A stretch of 43,546 nucleotides of DNA from assembly GCA_023356535.1 (NCBI GenBank), contig JAKQYF010000015.1, positions 1 to 43,546 of the forward strand, read 5' to 3'. Positions 17,409-26,158 of the stretch are shown piece after piece. Each line of letters begins with the position of its first letter. Positions within the stretch are counted from its first letter, which is position 1. Origin of the DNA: Trichodesmium sp. MAG_R03 (GTDB lineage Bacteria; Cyanobacteriota; Cyanobacteriia; Cyanobacteriales; Microcoleaceae). The notes beneath the pieces are model-generated. The model saw only the letters and a list, made by a program, of their open reading frames with translations, made no database searches and was not told the DNA's origin. A program made the translations under genes and the position numbers.

Positions 17409-17501
17409 CAGGACTTACGCAAATTACACCTTGAAAACGCCATATGTAGGGGCGAATGGCATTCGCTCTCACCCTTGTGTAGTGCCCGTGGGTAAGTCCT
17501 G
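17409..17501. mobile_element. MITE-like element, ACTTACGCA family (copy 3)
   Basis: The 93-bp element runs from CAGGACTTACGCA to GGGTAAGTCCTG. Its interior (ccttgaaaacgccatatgta, then ggcgaatggcatt) is nearly the same as that of the copy at 24094, so the two form one subfamily. Confidence 0.75.
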
Positions 17502-18001
17502 AGCAAGTTAATATTAATTATTCTTATGTTTACTTCTCTCTTATTTTCCCCTCCAAGGAGGGGTGAGGGGTGAGTGCTCTCCCTCCAAGGATAGGTTAGG
17601 GCTATGTCCTCTCCCTCATTGTAGCAGTAAGGGGTAGGTCCCCTGCTCAAGATACGGGTAGAAAAGTTTTTGAGAAATGGTATTGCAAGCTTTGTGTTTA
17701 TAGAGACTGGCTTCCTTTCAAACTCTCTTTGGTCAACTCACTACACTCAAGCTAAAAATTCCAAAGTGCTTTTAAGCAGCTCAATATTTCTACTTCGTAG
17801 AAATTTATCAATATTTAATACTTAAGAGTTATAGTTTTCTACTATCATAAGAGTGTATTTTTTGTTAACATTGTAGTGATAACTTAAAAGATAAAATTAA
17901 GATCAAACCTCCCTCTTAAGAGCTGAGTTTTAATCAACATTTTTTTTATGTGAAGATGTTTTTGGAAAAAACTATAGATTGTGATTCATATATTATAGAT
18001 A
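17502..18001. other. Gene-free stretch with CCCCTCC palindrome
   Basis: No gene is supported. A palindrome CCCCTCCAAGGAGGGG lies near 17550 and related CCCTCCAAGGA text follows near 17583. The rest is AT-rich and without visible signals. Confidence 0.4.
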
Positions 18002-18094
18002 ATACCAATTTCATAAACTTAGACTACACTGCTTGTCTGAATATTTATCAAATGTTGACATATGATGTGTAGCCATACTTGAGTAAATTGGTAT
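18002..18094 (+). mobile_element. MITE-like element, ATACCAATTT family (copy 1)
   Basis: The 93-bp element starts ATACCAATTTCATAAACT and ends GAGTAAATTGGTAT, so its ends are inverted repeats (ATACCAATTT/AAATTGGTAT). A second copy of exactly the same length lies in the opposite orientation at 41201-41293, with about nine in ten bases the same. Confidence 0.8.
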
Positions 18095-18112
18095 AAGTAT
18101 AATTTTAATATG

Positions 18113-18184
18113 ACAACAAAATAAGCTCTCAAGCCCCCTGCCCGTGAATAGGGATGAAAAAAATAAACTTTAGTATTTTTAAGG
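18113..18184 (-). repeat. Dispersed repeat shared with 30577-30644
   Basis: Read on the minus strand this matches the stretch after the XRE gene: both hold AAGTTTATTTTTTTCATCCC, followed by CTTGAGA-CTTATTTTGT. It is non-coding. It lies within 100 bases of the start of the Ser/Thr kinase. Confidence 0.6.
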
Positions 18185-18279
18185 CTCTAACTTCAACAGT
18201 GGGTAGGGATAACTAATAACTGAAATGAAAAGATTGATTGTTTAAAGAAAAAATTTAACTAGTATTATTATATATTAAG

Positions 18280-19902
18280 ATGAGCTATTGTATCAATCCG
18301 GACTGTCCTCAGCCTCAAAATCCAAATAGTGTTAAGAAATGCCAAGCTTGTGGTTCTGCGTTAATTTTGCGTGATCGCTATAAAATTATTAAACCTCTTG
18401 GTAAAGGGGGTTTTGGATCAACTTTTCTAGCTAAAGATATATCTTTGCCAGGAGATCCCATTTGTGTAATTAAAGAATTATGTCCATCTACTACAACAGC
18501 AAGTGTATTAGAGATGGCTAGAAAACTATTTGAGCGAGAGGCAGAAACACTAGGAAAAATTGGTCACCATCCCCAAATTCCCAGATTATTAGGTTATTTT
18601 GAATGGAAGAAACATTTTCATCTAGTTCAAGAATATGTAAGCGGTTCAACCTTAAAACAGGAAGTCAAAAAACACGGTATCTTTACTGAAGAACAAGCGA
18701 AAAAATTTATCATTGAAATTTTGCCAGTGATAGATTATATTCATACTCAAGGAGTAATCCACCGGGATATTAAACCTGCAAACATTATCCGGCGGAGTCA
18801 AGATGGTCATTTAGTTATGATTGACTTTGGTGCTGTCAAAGATCATGTGAACCAAAGTTACATATCAGATGGTACAGGAGAAACTGCTTTTACAAACATC
18901 TCTATTGGTACTTCTGGTTTTGCACCACCAGAGCAAATGGCTTTGCGACCTGTATATGCAAGTGATATTTATGCTTTGGGAGTAACCACTATTTTCCTAT
19001 TGACAGGAAAAAATCCAACTAATTTTGGTTATGATCAGATTAATGGTGAAATTCTCTGGCGTCCTCAAGTTAATATTAGTGATTGGTTTGGGGGAATATT
19101 GGATAAAATGGTAGAAGTTTCTGTTCGCCATCGTTTCCAATCAGTAGGAGAACTTTCAGAAGCTTTGAAGACAAAAAAAACTGAGAAAAAACAGATACAA
19201 TCTAACCCAGATAATACTGTTCAAACTGTATTTCGAGATGAACCTACAGTTTTTAATGACAATAAAAATGATCCTTCATGGATATCTCCCAGTACTAACA
19301 TTGCTCAAAAAATTCGGGAACGTAAGTCTCGTTTAGAAAAAAACTCTACAAATAAAGTTCAACCTCATTCTGTTAAGATGAGGCAAGAAATTACTAAAGG
19401 ATATTTGACTACAATACCTTCAAAAAGCAAAGCAACTAATACAACACAATTGGGTCAAAAAACTCCCACAAAATGGACTGCTGCAAACTTGCGCAGTGCT
19501 TATTTGAAAGGTAAAAGAGATTTTGCTGATTGTAATTTAAGTCGCTTGGATTTGCGTAATGCTAGATTATCTGGAGCGAATTTTTATGGGGCAAATTTGT
19601 GTGAAACTAATTTGCAAGGTGCAGATTTATCTGATGCTAATCTTGGTCATGCTAATTTAACTGATACTATTCTTAAAAATGCAAATTTGACTAAAGCTTA
19701 TTTAAGTACAGCTAGTTTGGCAGATTGTAACTTGCAGGATGCAGATATGAAAAATGCTTTTTTGAATGGTGCAAATTTAAGGGGTGCAAATTTGTGTGGT
19801 GCTAATCTTACAAATGCAATGGTAAGTAATCGTCAACTAGAAACGGCAAAAACTAATTGGTGGACGGTGTTGCCAAATGGTAAAAGAGGTTCGGGATTCT
19901 AA
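18280..19902 (+). CDS. spkB: SpkB-like Ser/Thr protein kinase with N-terminal Cys motif and pentapeptide repeats
   Basis: A 540-aa eukaryotic-type kinase. The N-terminus has a zinc-ribbon-like CINPDC...CQACG (residues 4-24). The kinase domain (about 32-300) shows the glycine loop GKGGFGSTF, the catalytic lysine in VIKEL, HRDIKPANI, DFGAVK and GTSGFAPPEQ. All key residues are present, so it should be active. A Ser/Thr/Lys-rich linker (about 300-400) leads to pentapeptide repeats (about 410-520; ANLRGANLCGANLTNA). This Cys-kinase-pentapeptide order is that of Synechocystis SpkB; orthology is inferred, and several such kinases exist per genome. Substrates are unknown. A truncated relic of a related gene lies at 6425-6580. 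No TM segment is evident. Confidence 0.88.
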   Translation: MSYCINPDCPQPQNPNSVKKCQACGSALILRDRYKIIKPLGKGGFGSTFLAKDISLPGDPICVIKELCPSTTTASVLEMARKLFEREAETLGKIGHHPQIPRLLGYFEWKKHFHLVQEYVSGSTLKQEVKKHGIFTEEQAKKFIIEILPVIDYIHTQGVIHRDIKPANIIRRSQDGHLVMIDFGAVKDHVNQSYISDGTGETAFTNISIGTSGFAPPEQMALRPVYASDIYALGVTTIFLLTGKNPTNFGYDQINGEILWRPQVNISDWFGGILDKMVEVSVRHRFQSVGELSEALKTKKTEKKQIQSNPDNTVQTVFRDEPTVFNDNKNDPSWISPSTNIAQKIRERKSRLEKNSTNKVQPHSVKMRQEITKGYLTTIPSKSKATNTTQLGQKTPTKWTAANLRSAYLKGKRDFADCNLSRLDLRNARLSGANFYGANLCETNLQGADLSDANLGHANLTDTILKNANLTKAYLSTASLADCNLQDADMKNAFLNGANLRGANLCGANLTNAMVSNRQLETAKTNWWTVLPNGKRGSGF

Positions 19903-19997
19903 AAGAGAAGTGATGTAATCTATTAGGGTTGTTGGGAATTAAGCCCCCCACAAATAGCTAAAACCCTTATCAGTCCAGATTGATATTGATTCATGTC

Positions 19998-20024
19998 GTT
20001 AGTGACAATATATTCTGTTCTGTT
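19998..20024. repeat. 27-base exact repeat shared with 26014-26040
   Basis: GTTAGTGACAATATATTCTG plus TTCTGTT occurs identically here and at the 5' edge of the IS66-type relic, in the same orientation. It may be the end of an insertion sequence left behind at two places. Confidence 0.7.
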
Positions 20025-20094
20025 GGGAGACACAGTAGCCCAAAATATTTTCACTTTTTTGTCTGGTGGAAAGTCTTTAATTTTGATTCTTTCG

Positions 20095-20165
20095 CACCCC
20101 AATATAAAGACGAGGTATACTTTCTACCTTTAATTAACTTTTCCTGAATCACCTTTGCTTCATCA
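20095..20165 (-). pseudogene. 71-bp partial copy of the neighbouring htrA gene
   Basis: This stretch matches 22358-22427 inside the HtrA protease gene (about nine in ten bases, with one indel). On the minus strand it corresponds to the residues around EAKVIQEKLVKGESIPRPYIGV. No further htrA sequence flanks it. It looks like a small duplicated patch rather than a decayed whole gene. Confidence 0.7.
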
Positions 20166-20803
20166 GCAGCAATCTATATTTTGGCCATCCTAGAAGAGAC
20201 AAAGAAAGTTATGAGTATAACCAAACAACAGCAGTTTTCACAAAGGCATACTACAAAACATATTTCCTGAGCATAAGTACCTTCTGCTTTTCAGCAAAAA
20301 TATCTGTATTTTGTCTGAAAATATCTATCTTTTTACTTATAAAAGCATACATAAACAATTAATTATGCTATAATGAACTTAGTCTGATAATATCTAGGAA
20401 TCCAGGCTAAGTTGTAAATAATATAACTACTAGTATCAAATCTGGTAGCATCTATAGTTATTAAGTATTACAGAACTTTTGATAATAGTGACATACACTC
20501 AAAAAGTAATCTCTCTTCCCTATTTTCTAAAGTGATAAAACTTGATACCTTACTAGTTCCGACATTACTGTAGATATAAGAGTCTATATTGTAGGGATCA
20601 TTTCATATTGCGGAGCAAAATGGCCATAGATGCGACAAAAACATTCTGTGGAGCACTCCAAAGGAAAGCACCTCCTACCCATCAAAGAAATTATATTACC
20701 CGGAAGACAACAGATTTGGGATTAAAGAGGACTACATTAGATGACATCAAGACAAAAAGGTTAAGAAAATCAGGGGTGAAAACAAGAAAAAATAGAGGAT
20801 TAC
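20166..20803. other. Spacer upstream of the PEP-CTERM gene
   Basis: No gene is supported; a TTG-started frame at 20608-20814 has no recognisable protein. TATCAAATCTGGTAGCATCT near 20436 matches the left end of the element at 21883, so it is a single end of that family. Confidence 0.4.
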
Positions 20804-21535
20804 ATGATGAATAGAACGAAATTTTTACCAACGTTAATAGCAACTACTACAATGTTGTTTGCAACAACAGCAAAGGTTGAAGCTATTAGTTTTGCTGGAA
20901 CATCATCTGCTTCCATTAGTTTGCCTGCGGGAACATTTGGTGCATCCCTATCAAATGAAGACGGTGGGACAAATAACAGAATGACTTGGGGCGATCCTGC
21001 ACATGGATCTTTCACAAATTATATTCAGTATGATGGTTTAGCTTTCAGCACAGATTTAGATACCCTATTTGCCGTTGGTAATTTTACCTTTCGTAATGGT
21101 ACTACCTTCTCAAGAAGTCATAATTTTACAGGAGATCTCCCTTTAGATGTAAAGCTGTCTTTTACTAATCCTCTCGTAGGTGATGAACAGTTCCAATATA
21201 CTTTCAACTATGAGCAAACTAGGAATATCCATAATGATCCTGTATTAGATGCAGATATTCTCAAATTTCCAACTAATGGTTTAACAGGTGATACTTTTAA
21301 TTTTGATGGAGTAGATTACGATCTAATGTTAATGGGTTTTTCTAGTGATGGTGGTAATACTTTCGTCAGTGAATTTGACTCCCCAGAAGAATCAATAGCA
21401 GAGGCAATGTTATATGCTCAGATTAGAGCAAAAAGCATTCCCGAACCCACAAAAAACATTCCCGAACCCACAACAATAGCTGCTTTGGGTTTAGTCGGTG
21501 TATATCTGGCAGGTTCATTCAAGAAAAGGCGTTAG
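20804..21535 (+). CDS. PEP-CTERM sorted exported protein
   Basis: A 243-aa secreted protein. Residues 1-28 (MMNRTKFLPTLIATTTMLFA..KVEA) are a Sec signal. The mature part is beta-rich and resembles the choice-of-anchor type found before PEP-CTERM tails, which is a tentative match. The C-terminus has IPEPTTIAALGLVGVYLAG then KKRR: the PEP motif, a hydrophobic helix and a basic end recognised by an exosortase (EpsH/XrtA type), which cleaves and anchors such proteins in the outer envelope. A duplicated KSIPEPT/KNIPEPT comes from a 16-base tandem repeat. The GAGG ribosome site lies 6 bases before ATG ATG; either ATG could be used. No exosortase gene is in the window. Confidence 0.88.
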   Translation: MMNRTKFLPTLIATTTMLFATTAKVEAISFAGTSSASISLPAGTFGASLSNEDGGTNNRMTWGDPAHGSFTNYIQYDGLAFSTDLDTLFAVGNFTFRNGTTFSRSHNFTGDLPLDVKLSFTNPLVGDEQFQYTFNYEQTRNIHNDPVLDADILKFPTNGLTGDTFNFDGVDYDLMLMGFSSDGGNTFVSEFDSPEESIAEAMLYAQIRAKSIPEPTKNIPEPTTIAALGLVGVYLAGSFKKRR

Positions 21536-21882
21536 TAAACAACGACTTTTAGGTAGACTGAAAAATGCGGTATCCTTGAGAGTTTATTTTTGTGGATGAG
21601 TAACCGCCTAGGGCGTCAGTTGGAGTAGGAAAGAAACATTAAAATATCACTGATTTTGAGGTTTGAAAGGACCTACCTATGCAGATAAAATGTATACACT
21701 ATCTGTAGGAATTAACGTTCGTTGACCCCCATAATATAAGGTAGTTCTGCCCAAGTCCTGGTTTGATATCGGTTTTATAAAGCAGGTAAACAGGTGGCAA
21801 CATAGTTATGGCTCTAGGTTTATAGTCAATCTGTTCAGAGCTGCTCACTCTACCTTTACTATCTCTACTGTGCTAAACAGTA
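21536..21882. other. Spacer after the PEP-CTERM gene
   Basis: No gene or clear terminator was recognised. It is AT-rich non-coding DNA leading into the inverted-repeat element at 21883. Confidence 0.4.
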
Positions 21883-22010
21883 ATATCAAATCTGGTAGTA
21901 TCAGTACAATCAATGCCTAATAGGGATTTTGTCAACAAAACAAAATCCCTACTTGGAATTTTTGTCATGATAGTAGAATCTCCCAATTCGAAAGTAACCG
22001 GATTTGATAT
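21883..22010. mobile_element. MITE-like element with ATATCAAATCTGGT ends
   Basis: The 128-bp element has ends ATATCAAATCTGGTA and TAACCGGATTTGATAT, which are inverted repeats with one or two mismatches. It holds an inner hairpin (TAGGGATTTTG and CAAAATCCCTA, 21921-21951). It has no coding capacity. It lies just beyond the stop of the htrA gene and could act as its terminator. Confidence 0.65.
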
Positions 22011-22048
22011 CACCTAATGATAATTAAGAAATTAAGAAATAATTTGGA

Positions 22049-23281
22049 TTAACTAGCATCCTGTAATTCCTGTGGACTCACAGAAAATGTTTGAGTATCT
22101 TTACCACGTTTGACCGTAATTTTTAGAGGTTTACCAATTTGACTTTTCTGAACTATATTCTGTAATTCTTCAGCAGAGGCAATTTTTTGACCGCCAATTT
22201 CTGTAATCACATCCCCAAGTCGTAAACCCCCTTTGGCTGCTGGACTATTAGAAATTACTTGTGCTATTAAAACACCATCAGTGTCAGGCAGTTGTATTGA
22301 GGAATTGGGATTTTTATTAATTTTTTCAATAATTTCTGGAGTCAAAGTAACCATCCGCACCCCAATATAAGGACGAGGTATACTTTCACCTTTAACTAAC
22401 TTTTCTTGAATCACCTTTGCTTCATCTATAGGTATAGCAAATCCAATACCTTGCCCGTCAGCACGAATAGCTGTATTAATACCAATAACTTCTCCCTGAG
22501 AATTTACCAAAGGACCTCCAGAATTACCAGGATTAATGGCAGCATCAGTTTGAATAAAATCAAGACGTTTCTCAGGAATACCAACTTCGGAACTGGCGCG
22601 CTTTAGGGAACTAACAATACCCAAAGTCACTGTATTATCTAATCCCAGGGGATTACCAACAGCGATCGCCCAATCCCCGACTTTTACGATATCAGAATTT
22701 CCTAAAGATGCAACAGGTAACTTGTCTCCATCAATTTTGATCACTGCTAAATCAGAAGGTTCATCAAGACCTCTTACTTCTCCTTCAAAGCTACGCCCAT
22801 CTTTCAGCTTAACTGTAACTGAATCTACACCTTTAACAACATGGGCATTAGTCAAAATAATACCACCACTATCAGTAATAAAACCAGAGCCTTGTCCCTG
22901 TTGTTGAAACTTCTTGGGAGCTTGGGAAAAACTATCATTTCCAAAAAAGCGACGGAAAAATGGGTCATTAAAAAAATTGGGTAAATTACGCGCTACTGTA
23001 CGTTCTGTATCTATGCGCACTACAGCCGGTCCTACTTTCTCAACTGCAGTGGCGACAAAACTATCAGCTTTCACGGCTACTTGTGCTATCTTAGGCATTT
23101 TTGTATTTACCACAAGCTGACTTTGAGGTTTATTTTGAGTCGTTTCCTTGTTGTCTGTGGGTAGAAATACTCTAGGAAAAGCACGTATGGCAGTTAAAGT
23201 CAAACCTGTACTTACAGCTATAGCGACTACATAACCACCTATTTGAGGTCTAGCTGGATTTTTTTGATCTGAAATTTTCAT
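22049..23281 (-). CDS. HtrA/Deg-family serine endoprotease
   Basis: A 410-aa trypsin-like protease that degrades damaged envelope proteins. An N-terminal membrane anchor or signal (residues 14-34, GGYVVAIAVSTGLTLTAIRA) directs it out of the cytoplasm. The catalytic triad is visible: His in TNAHVV, Asp in SDLAVIKI, Ser in GNSGGPL. One PDZ domain (about 305-400; GVLIAQVISNSPAAKGGLR) follows. Length and layout match cyanobacterial HtrA/HhoA/HhoB; which of the three cannot be told without alignment. It is monocistronic, between a MITE-like element (downstream) and IS debris (upstream). A 71-bp patch of this gene is duplicated at 20095. Confidence 0.93.
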   Translation of the reverse strand: MKISDQKNPARPQIGGYVVAIAVSTGLTLTAIRAFPRVFLPTDNKETTQNKPQSQLVVNTKMPKIAQVAVKADSFVATAVEKVGPAVVRIDTERTVARNLPNFFNDPFFRRFFGNDSFSQAPKKFQQQGQGSGFITDSGGIILTNAHVVKGVDSVTVKLKDGRSFEGEVRGLDEPSDLAVIKIDGDKLPVASLGNSDIVKVGDWAIAVGNPLGLDNTVTLGIVSSLKRASSEVGIPEKRLDFIQTDAAINPGNSGGPLVNSQGEVIGINTAIRADGQGIGFAIPIDEAKVIQEKLVKGESIPRPYIGVRMVTLTPEIIEKINKNPNSSIQLPDTDGVLIAQVISNSPAAKGGLRLGDVITEIGGQKIASAEELQNIVQKSQIGKPLKITVKRGKDTQTFSVSPQELQDAS

Positions 23282-23427
23282 TGTAGACTCCTATATTATG
23301 TAATAAGTAAAGTAATGGTAGTTTTTTACAATTATAGACACTAAAAAGGAAATTATGTGGCCAGATATTGAGCGGAAAGATTCCAAGAACTTATTTCTAG
23401 AAGAATTCCGGTTTGTAGACCAAAAAG

Positions 23428-23490
23428 ACTTTTTCAGCAAACCCTAATTACCAACAAGATCCTATATATAGCGGTAGTACATAAGTCCTG
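23428..23490. mobile_element. Two adjacent element ends (IS debris) upstream of htrA
   Basis: ACTTTTTCAGCAAACCCT (23428-23445) matches the ends of the element at 41358-41588. ACATAAGTCCTG (23479-23490) matches the right end of the ACTTACGCA family, without a left partner. Both are remnants in a 220-bp spacer between the htrA start and the ChrA gene. Confidence 0.5.
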
Positions 23491-23500
23491 TTGATATTAT

Positions 23501-24034
23501 TTAAGTAATCACAATGAATAAAATAATGAATGCTATTAAACAAAGTATTACATTCCAATTGAAAAAAGTGATCAACGTAAAAAAAATACCCGTCAATATT
23601 ATGGGGATCCACTGCAGATTCATCTTTACAAGAACTAGAGTAAAAGAAAAAAGAACACTTCCAATCATTGCAACTGCAGCATAACGCATAGATAGCAATA
23701 TTTTTGCTATAATACGGTGCTCTGCATTGTTTGATAAAATCTGAAAAAACAATAAGGCCAAGATTAATCCAGGAAGGTTAAGAGCTAAAACAGAACAGAG
23801 TAAACCTAAAACACCTCCGACACGATAACCTATCAATCCTGAAAGCTTTACCGCTGTTAATCCTGGAAATAAAAAAGTAGCTCCCACCATAGCAGAAAAG
23901 TCACCTGAGCTAATCCACCCATAGTTTTCCACAACTTCCTCTTCAATGAGTAATATCATTGAATTACCTCCACCAAAGGCAAAAAAACCTATTTTCCCAA
24001 ATACTATGATCAGATGGAACAAAGATAGGAGCAT
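23501..24034 (-). CDS. ChrA-type chromate/anion transporter, single half-domain
   Basis: A membrane protein of 177 aa when started at the ATG at 24034 (MLLSLFHLIIVFGKIGFFAF). The frame is open further upstream, but that part is read from a MITE-like element and is not homologous to ChrA. The signature FGGGNSMILLIEEEVV and the FPGLTAVKLSGLIGYRVGG block are those of the N-terminal CHR domain, and about five hydrophobic helices follow. CHR proteins export chromate or related anions. Short-chain versions normally work as a pair of adjacent genes; no second half is present on either side here, so this may be an orphan or work with a distant partner. The MITE ends 60 bases before the start. Confidence 0.82.
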   Translation of the reverse strand: MLLSLFHLIIVFGKIGFFAFGGGNSMILLIEEEVVENYGWISSGDFSAMVGATFLFPGLTAVKLSGLIGYRVGGVLGLLCSVLALNLPGLILALLFFQILSNNAEHRIIAKILLSMRYAAVAMIGSVLFSFTLVLVKMNLQWIPIILTGIFFTLITFFNWNVILCLIAFIILFIVIT

Positions 24035-24093
24035 ATCTAAATCTTGGGACAATAAACTAGTGTAGTGTTGCAACCTATTTCCTTTAATATATA

Positions 24094-24185
24094 CAGGACT
24101 TACGCCAATTAACCTTGAAAACGCCATATGTAGTGGCGAATGGCATTGGCCCTCACTAGAAGGACGTGCCCGTGCATAAGTCCTG
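24094..24185. mobile_element. MITE-like element, ACTTACGCA family (copy 4)
   Basis: The 92-bp element runs from CAGGACTTACGCC to TGCATAAGTCCTG. Its interior is nearly the same as that of the copy at 17409 (ccttgaaaacgccatatgta). It abuts the 5' region of the ChrA gene and supplies a false N-terminal extension to that reading frame. Confidence 0.75.
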
Positions 24186-24721
24186 GTAGTTTTAAATATT
24201 ATTTTCTTATGGTTTATAGGATTAAGAATCATTTTTTAAACATGATCTATTTTAGGTTTTTTGTCAATCTCTTGGGTCATCAGTACAATAACTTATTCTC
24301 GAGAATTGTTAACTTTGCGGATTAAAATAGACACAATTAACTACTCCTAACTTCTAATAATCAGATATTTTTATTATTGTTTAATAACTAGATTATTTAG
24401 TCAATTTATTGAACAAAAATTAACAAAATCTTAAATTAACAACATCTTACTAGGATTTATTCTACAATTACTACTAGTAAATGACTTGCATTAAAGATGA
24501 TGTCTATCTAATAGAATGAAATAATGGTGGTCTTATAGATTTAGTGACGTTTATAAGTAAACCCTTTTCAATGTCATAATTCTAAGTAAGTAGCCACAAA
24601 AAATCTAAGCTATATATTATATTGTATTTTTTCCAAAATTCTAATACAACATTTAAGGCTTAATACGGTACTAAATTAATTGCACAAAATTACTACTTGT
24701 ACATGACTACTAATAAGTTTT
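24186..24721. other. AT-rich spacer without recognisable features
   Basis: I see no gene, terminator or element here. It is the divergent spacer between the ChrA gene and the unknown gene at 24722. Confidence 0.4.
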
Positions 24722-25321
24722 ATGAAACTAACTAGCACATTTGAGTGGAGAATTTTCTGGGAGTTAAAGTTTTGGAATCATATAAAAATACACTCTCTCT
24801 TGAAGAATAAAACTGATATTAAGCTTGTTCAAAAGATAGATTATTATTTTATTAACGAGTGCTTACCACATATTATTAAACTAAGAAAAAATTCTTTTTC
24901 GATTAAAATAAAAATTCATGAAAAAGATGGTTGGAATGTTTTCATAAAGAAAAAAAATTATGATTTCCCTATTGATAATACTTTTCTAGAATACTTCTTT
25001 CCTCTTTCTTGCTCTCAAGAAAAAATTTTTCATAGTGCAAAAGAATTAAAATTTTATTTACAAGAGAACTCTACTTCTTTATGCATTGCAGTAGAAAAAG
25101 AAAAACAAGAAGCAATCTTTTCTTCTCGATTAGGTCAAAAAATTAAGATAGAGCTTACAAAGTTAAAAGTGAATAAAAGAATTTTTTACTCTTTATGCAT
25201 GGAAAGTTTGAAAAAAGATGATCTTATACCTATAGTTTCTCAAGTAAATACAAAGAATGGAATGATTTGTAATTATTCACAGTTTTTAAGTAAGAATTCA
25301 GGTATGCAAAATAGGAATTAA
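24722..25321 (+). CDS. Unknown 199-aa protein, possibly CYTH-like
   Basis: A Lys/Ile/Phe-rich protein with no signal or membrane segment. The opening FEWRIFWELKFW and the following IDYYFINE...IIKLRKNSFSIKIKIHEKDG resemble the start of cyanobacterial CYTH-like proteins, in which a parallel strand series reads xxKLRxGxLEIKxR. This is a faint similarity only. The acidic and basic residues typical of a working CYTH triphosphatase (ExExK) are not clear. Codon use is more AT-rich than in its neighbours. The ATG lacks a good ribosome site. It stands alone, followed by a broken IS66-type transposase on the opposite strand. It could be a recently acquired or decaying gene. Confidence 0.55.
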   Translation: MKLTSTFEWRIFWELKFWNHIKIHSLLKNKTDIKLVQKIDYYFINECLPHIIKLRKNSFSIKIKIHEKDGWNVFIKKKNYDFPIDNTFLEYFFPLSCSQEKIFHSAKELKFYLQENSTSLCIAVEKEKQEAIFSSRLGQKIKIELTKLKVNKRIFYSLCMESLKKDDLIPIVSQVNTKNGMICNYSQFLSKNSGMQNRN

Positions 25322-25369
25322 GAGAAAGACTTGATAAGTGATAACCTACAACATTGACTACCAGAGACT

Positions 25370-26024
25370 GCTCAAAAATTCAATTACAGGAAGCCCCTGA
25401 CGACGACAGGTTTGTAGCAAAGTTAATAAATTAGCTGTGGGTTGAAATCTTTCCATACTTCTGGAACCTCCACTAGGGAATAAGGATTTATTAACTTCGA
25501 TGATTTTTTGCACAGGACCATTTCAGTGCGATACTCAAGCGCCAATATTTGTGGATCATATTTGATCCCCATTCCTAACTTTTCGCAAGGGGAATTGCCA
25601 ACCTTGATGAACGTTCTGCCAGATTATTATCAGACGGAATTTCTGGGTTAACTAGAAAATACCACCATTGATCTGCTTTCAACTTCAAACTTCGTAATAG
25701 TTTCCCGGCTTCATAGTCTGCCTTTTGGCTCCATTGTTTGAGTGTTAACTCTACTTTCTTTTTAAATTCAATTGGTTCATCTAAAAATTCTGATTCAAAT
25801 GCTACACATCTTTTGATGATTGGTTGAGGTGCAGTGGTGTTGTGCCAAACACTCTTGCGAAATCCTGGTTCTCCACAAAGTTGAGCTTTCTCCCCAAAGA
25901 GAAATGGTTGAAGACATTCTTTCAATCCTCCACTGTTTCTCAGCCAGATTGTAGGGACTCCGAAAGTATTCATCTCAAATCTCAAAAGATCAGAGTTTAT
26001 CCAGAAAAAACTGGTTAGTGACAA
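25370..26024 (-). pseudogene. Broken IS66-family transposase
   Basis: The minus-strand frame 26024-25575 contains WWYFLVNPEIPSDNNLAERS and RLAI, the C-terminal catalytic region of IS66 TnpC-type transposases (xPDNNxAERxLR). Further on, in a different frame at about 25477-25370, the rest appears: SGGSRSMERFQPTANLLTLL then QTCRRQG. The normal text joins these two directly; here about 115 bases of unrelated sequence with stops intervene. The N-terminal half of the transposase is missing. The first 50 residues of the long frame (PTIWLRNSGGLKECLQPF) do not look like IS66 and may be another insertion. Confidence 0.8.
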
Positions 26025-26040
26025 TATATTCTGTTCTGTT
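26014..26040. repeat. 27-base exact repeat shared with 19998-20024
   Basis: GTTAGTGACAATATATTCTG plus TTCTGTT is identical to the stretch after the SpkB-like gene. Its place at the edge of a transposase relic suggests an insertion-sequence end. Confidence 0.7.
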
Positions 26041-26158
26041 ACATCTCAAATGGTGCGTGACAACGGATTCTTAAATTTCGTTCACAATCTAAGTTTTCAC
26101 CGTATAACGCACCCTAAAAATTTTGCTCTTATAACTAGTCAGTTAACTGATAACTGTT

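Noticed and set aside
16658..17650. Several minus-strand frames between pheT and the kinase
   Set aside because: They run through MITE-like elements and palindromic repeats and have no start signals or recognisable domains.
20608..20814. 68-codon basic frame before the PEP-CTERM gene
   Set aside because: TTG start without a ribosome site, overlaps the next start codon, and has no protein-like pattern.
24035..24232. N-terminal 66-residue extension of the ChrA frame
   Set aside because: It is translated from a MITE-like element whose other copies are non-coding; the CHR family start agrees with Met at 24034.
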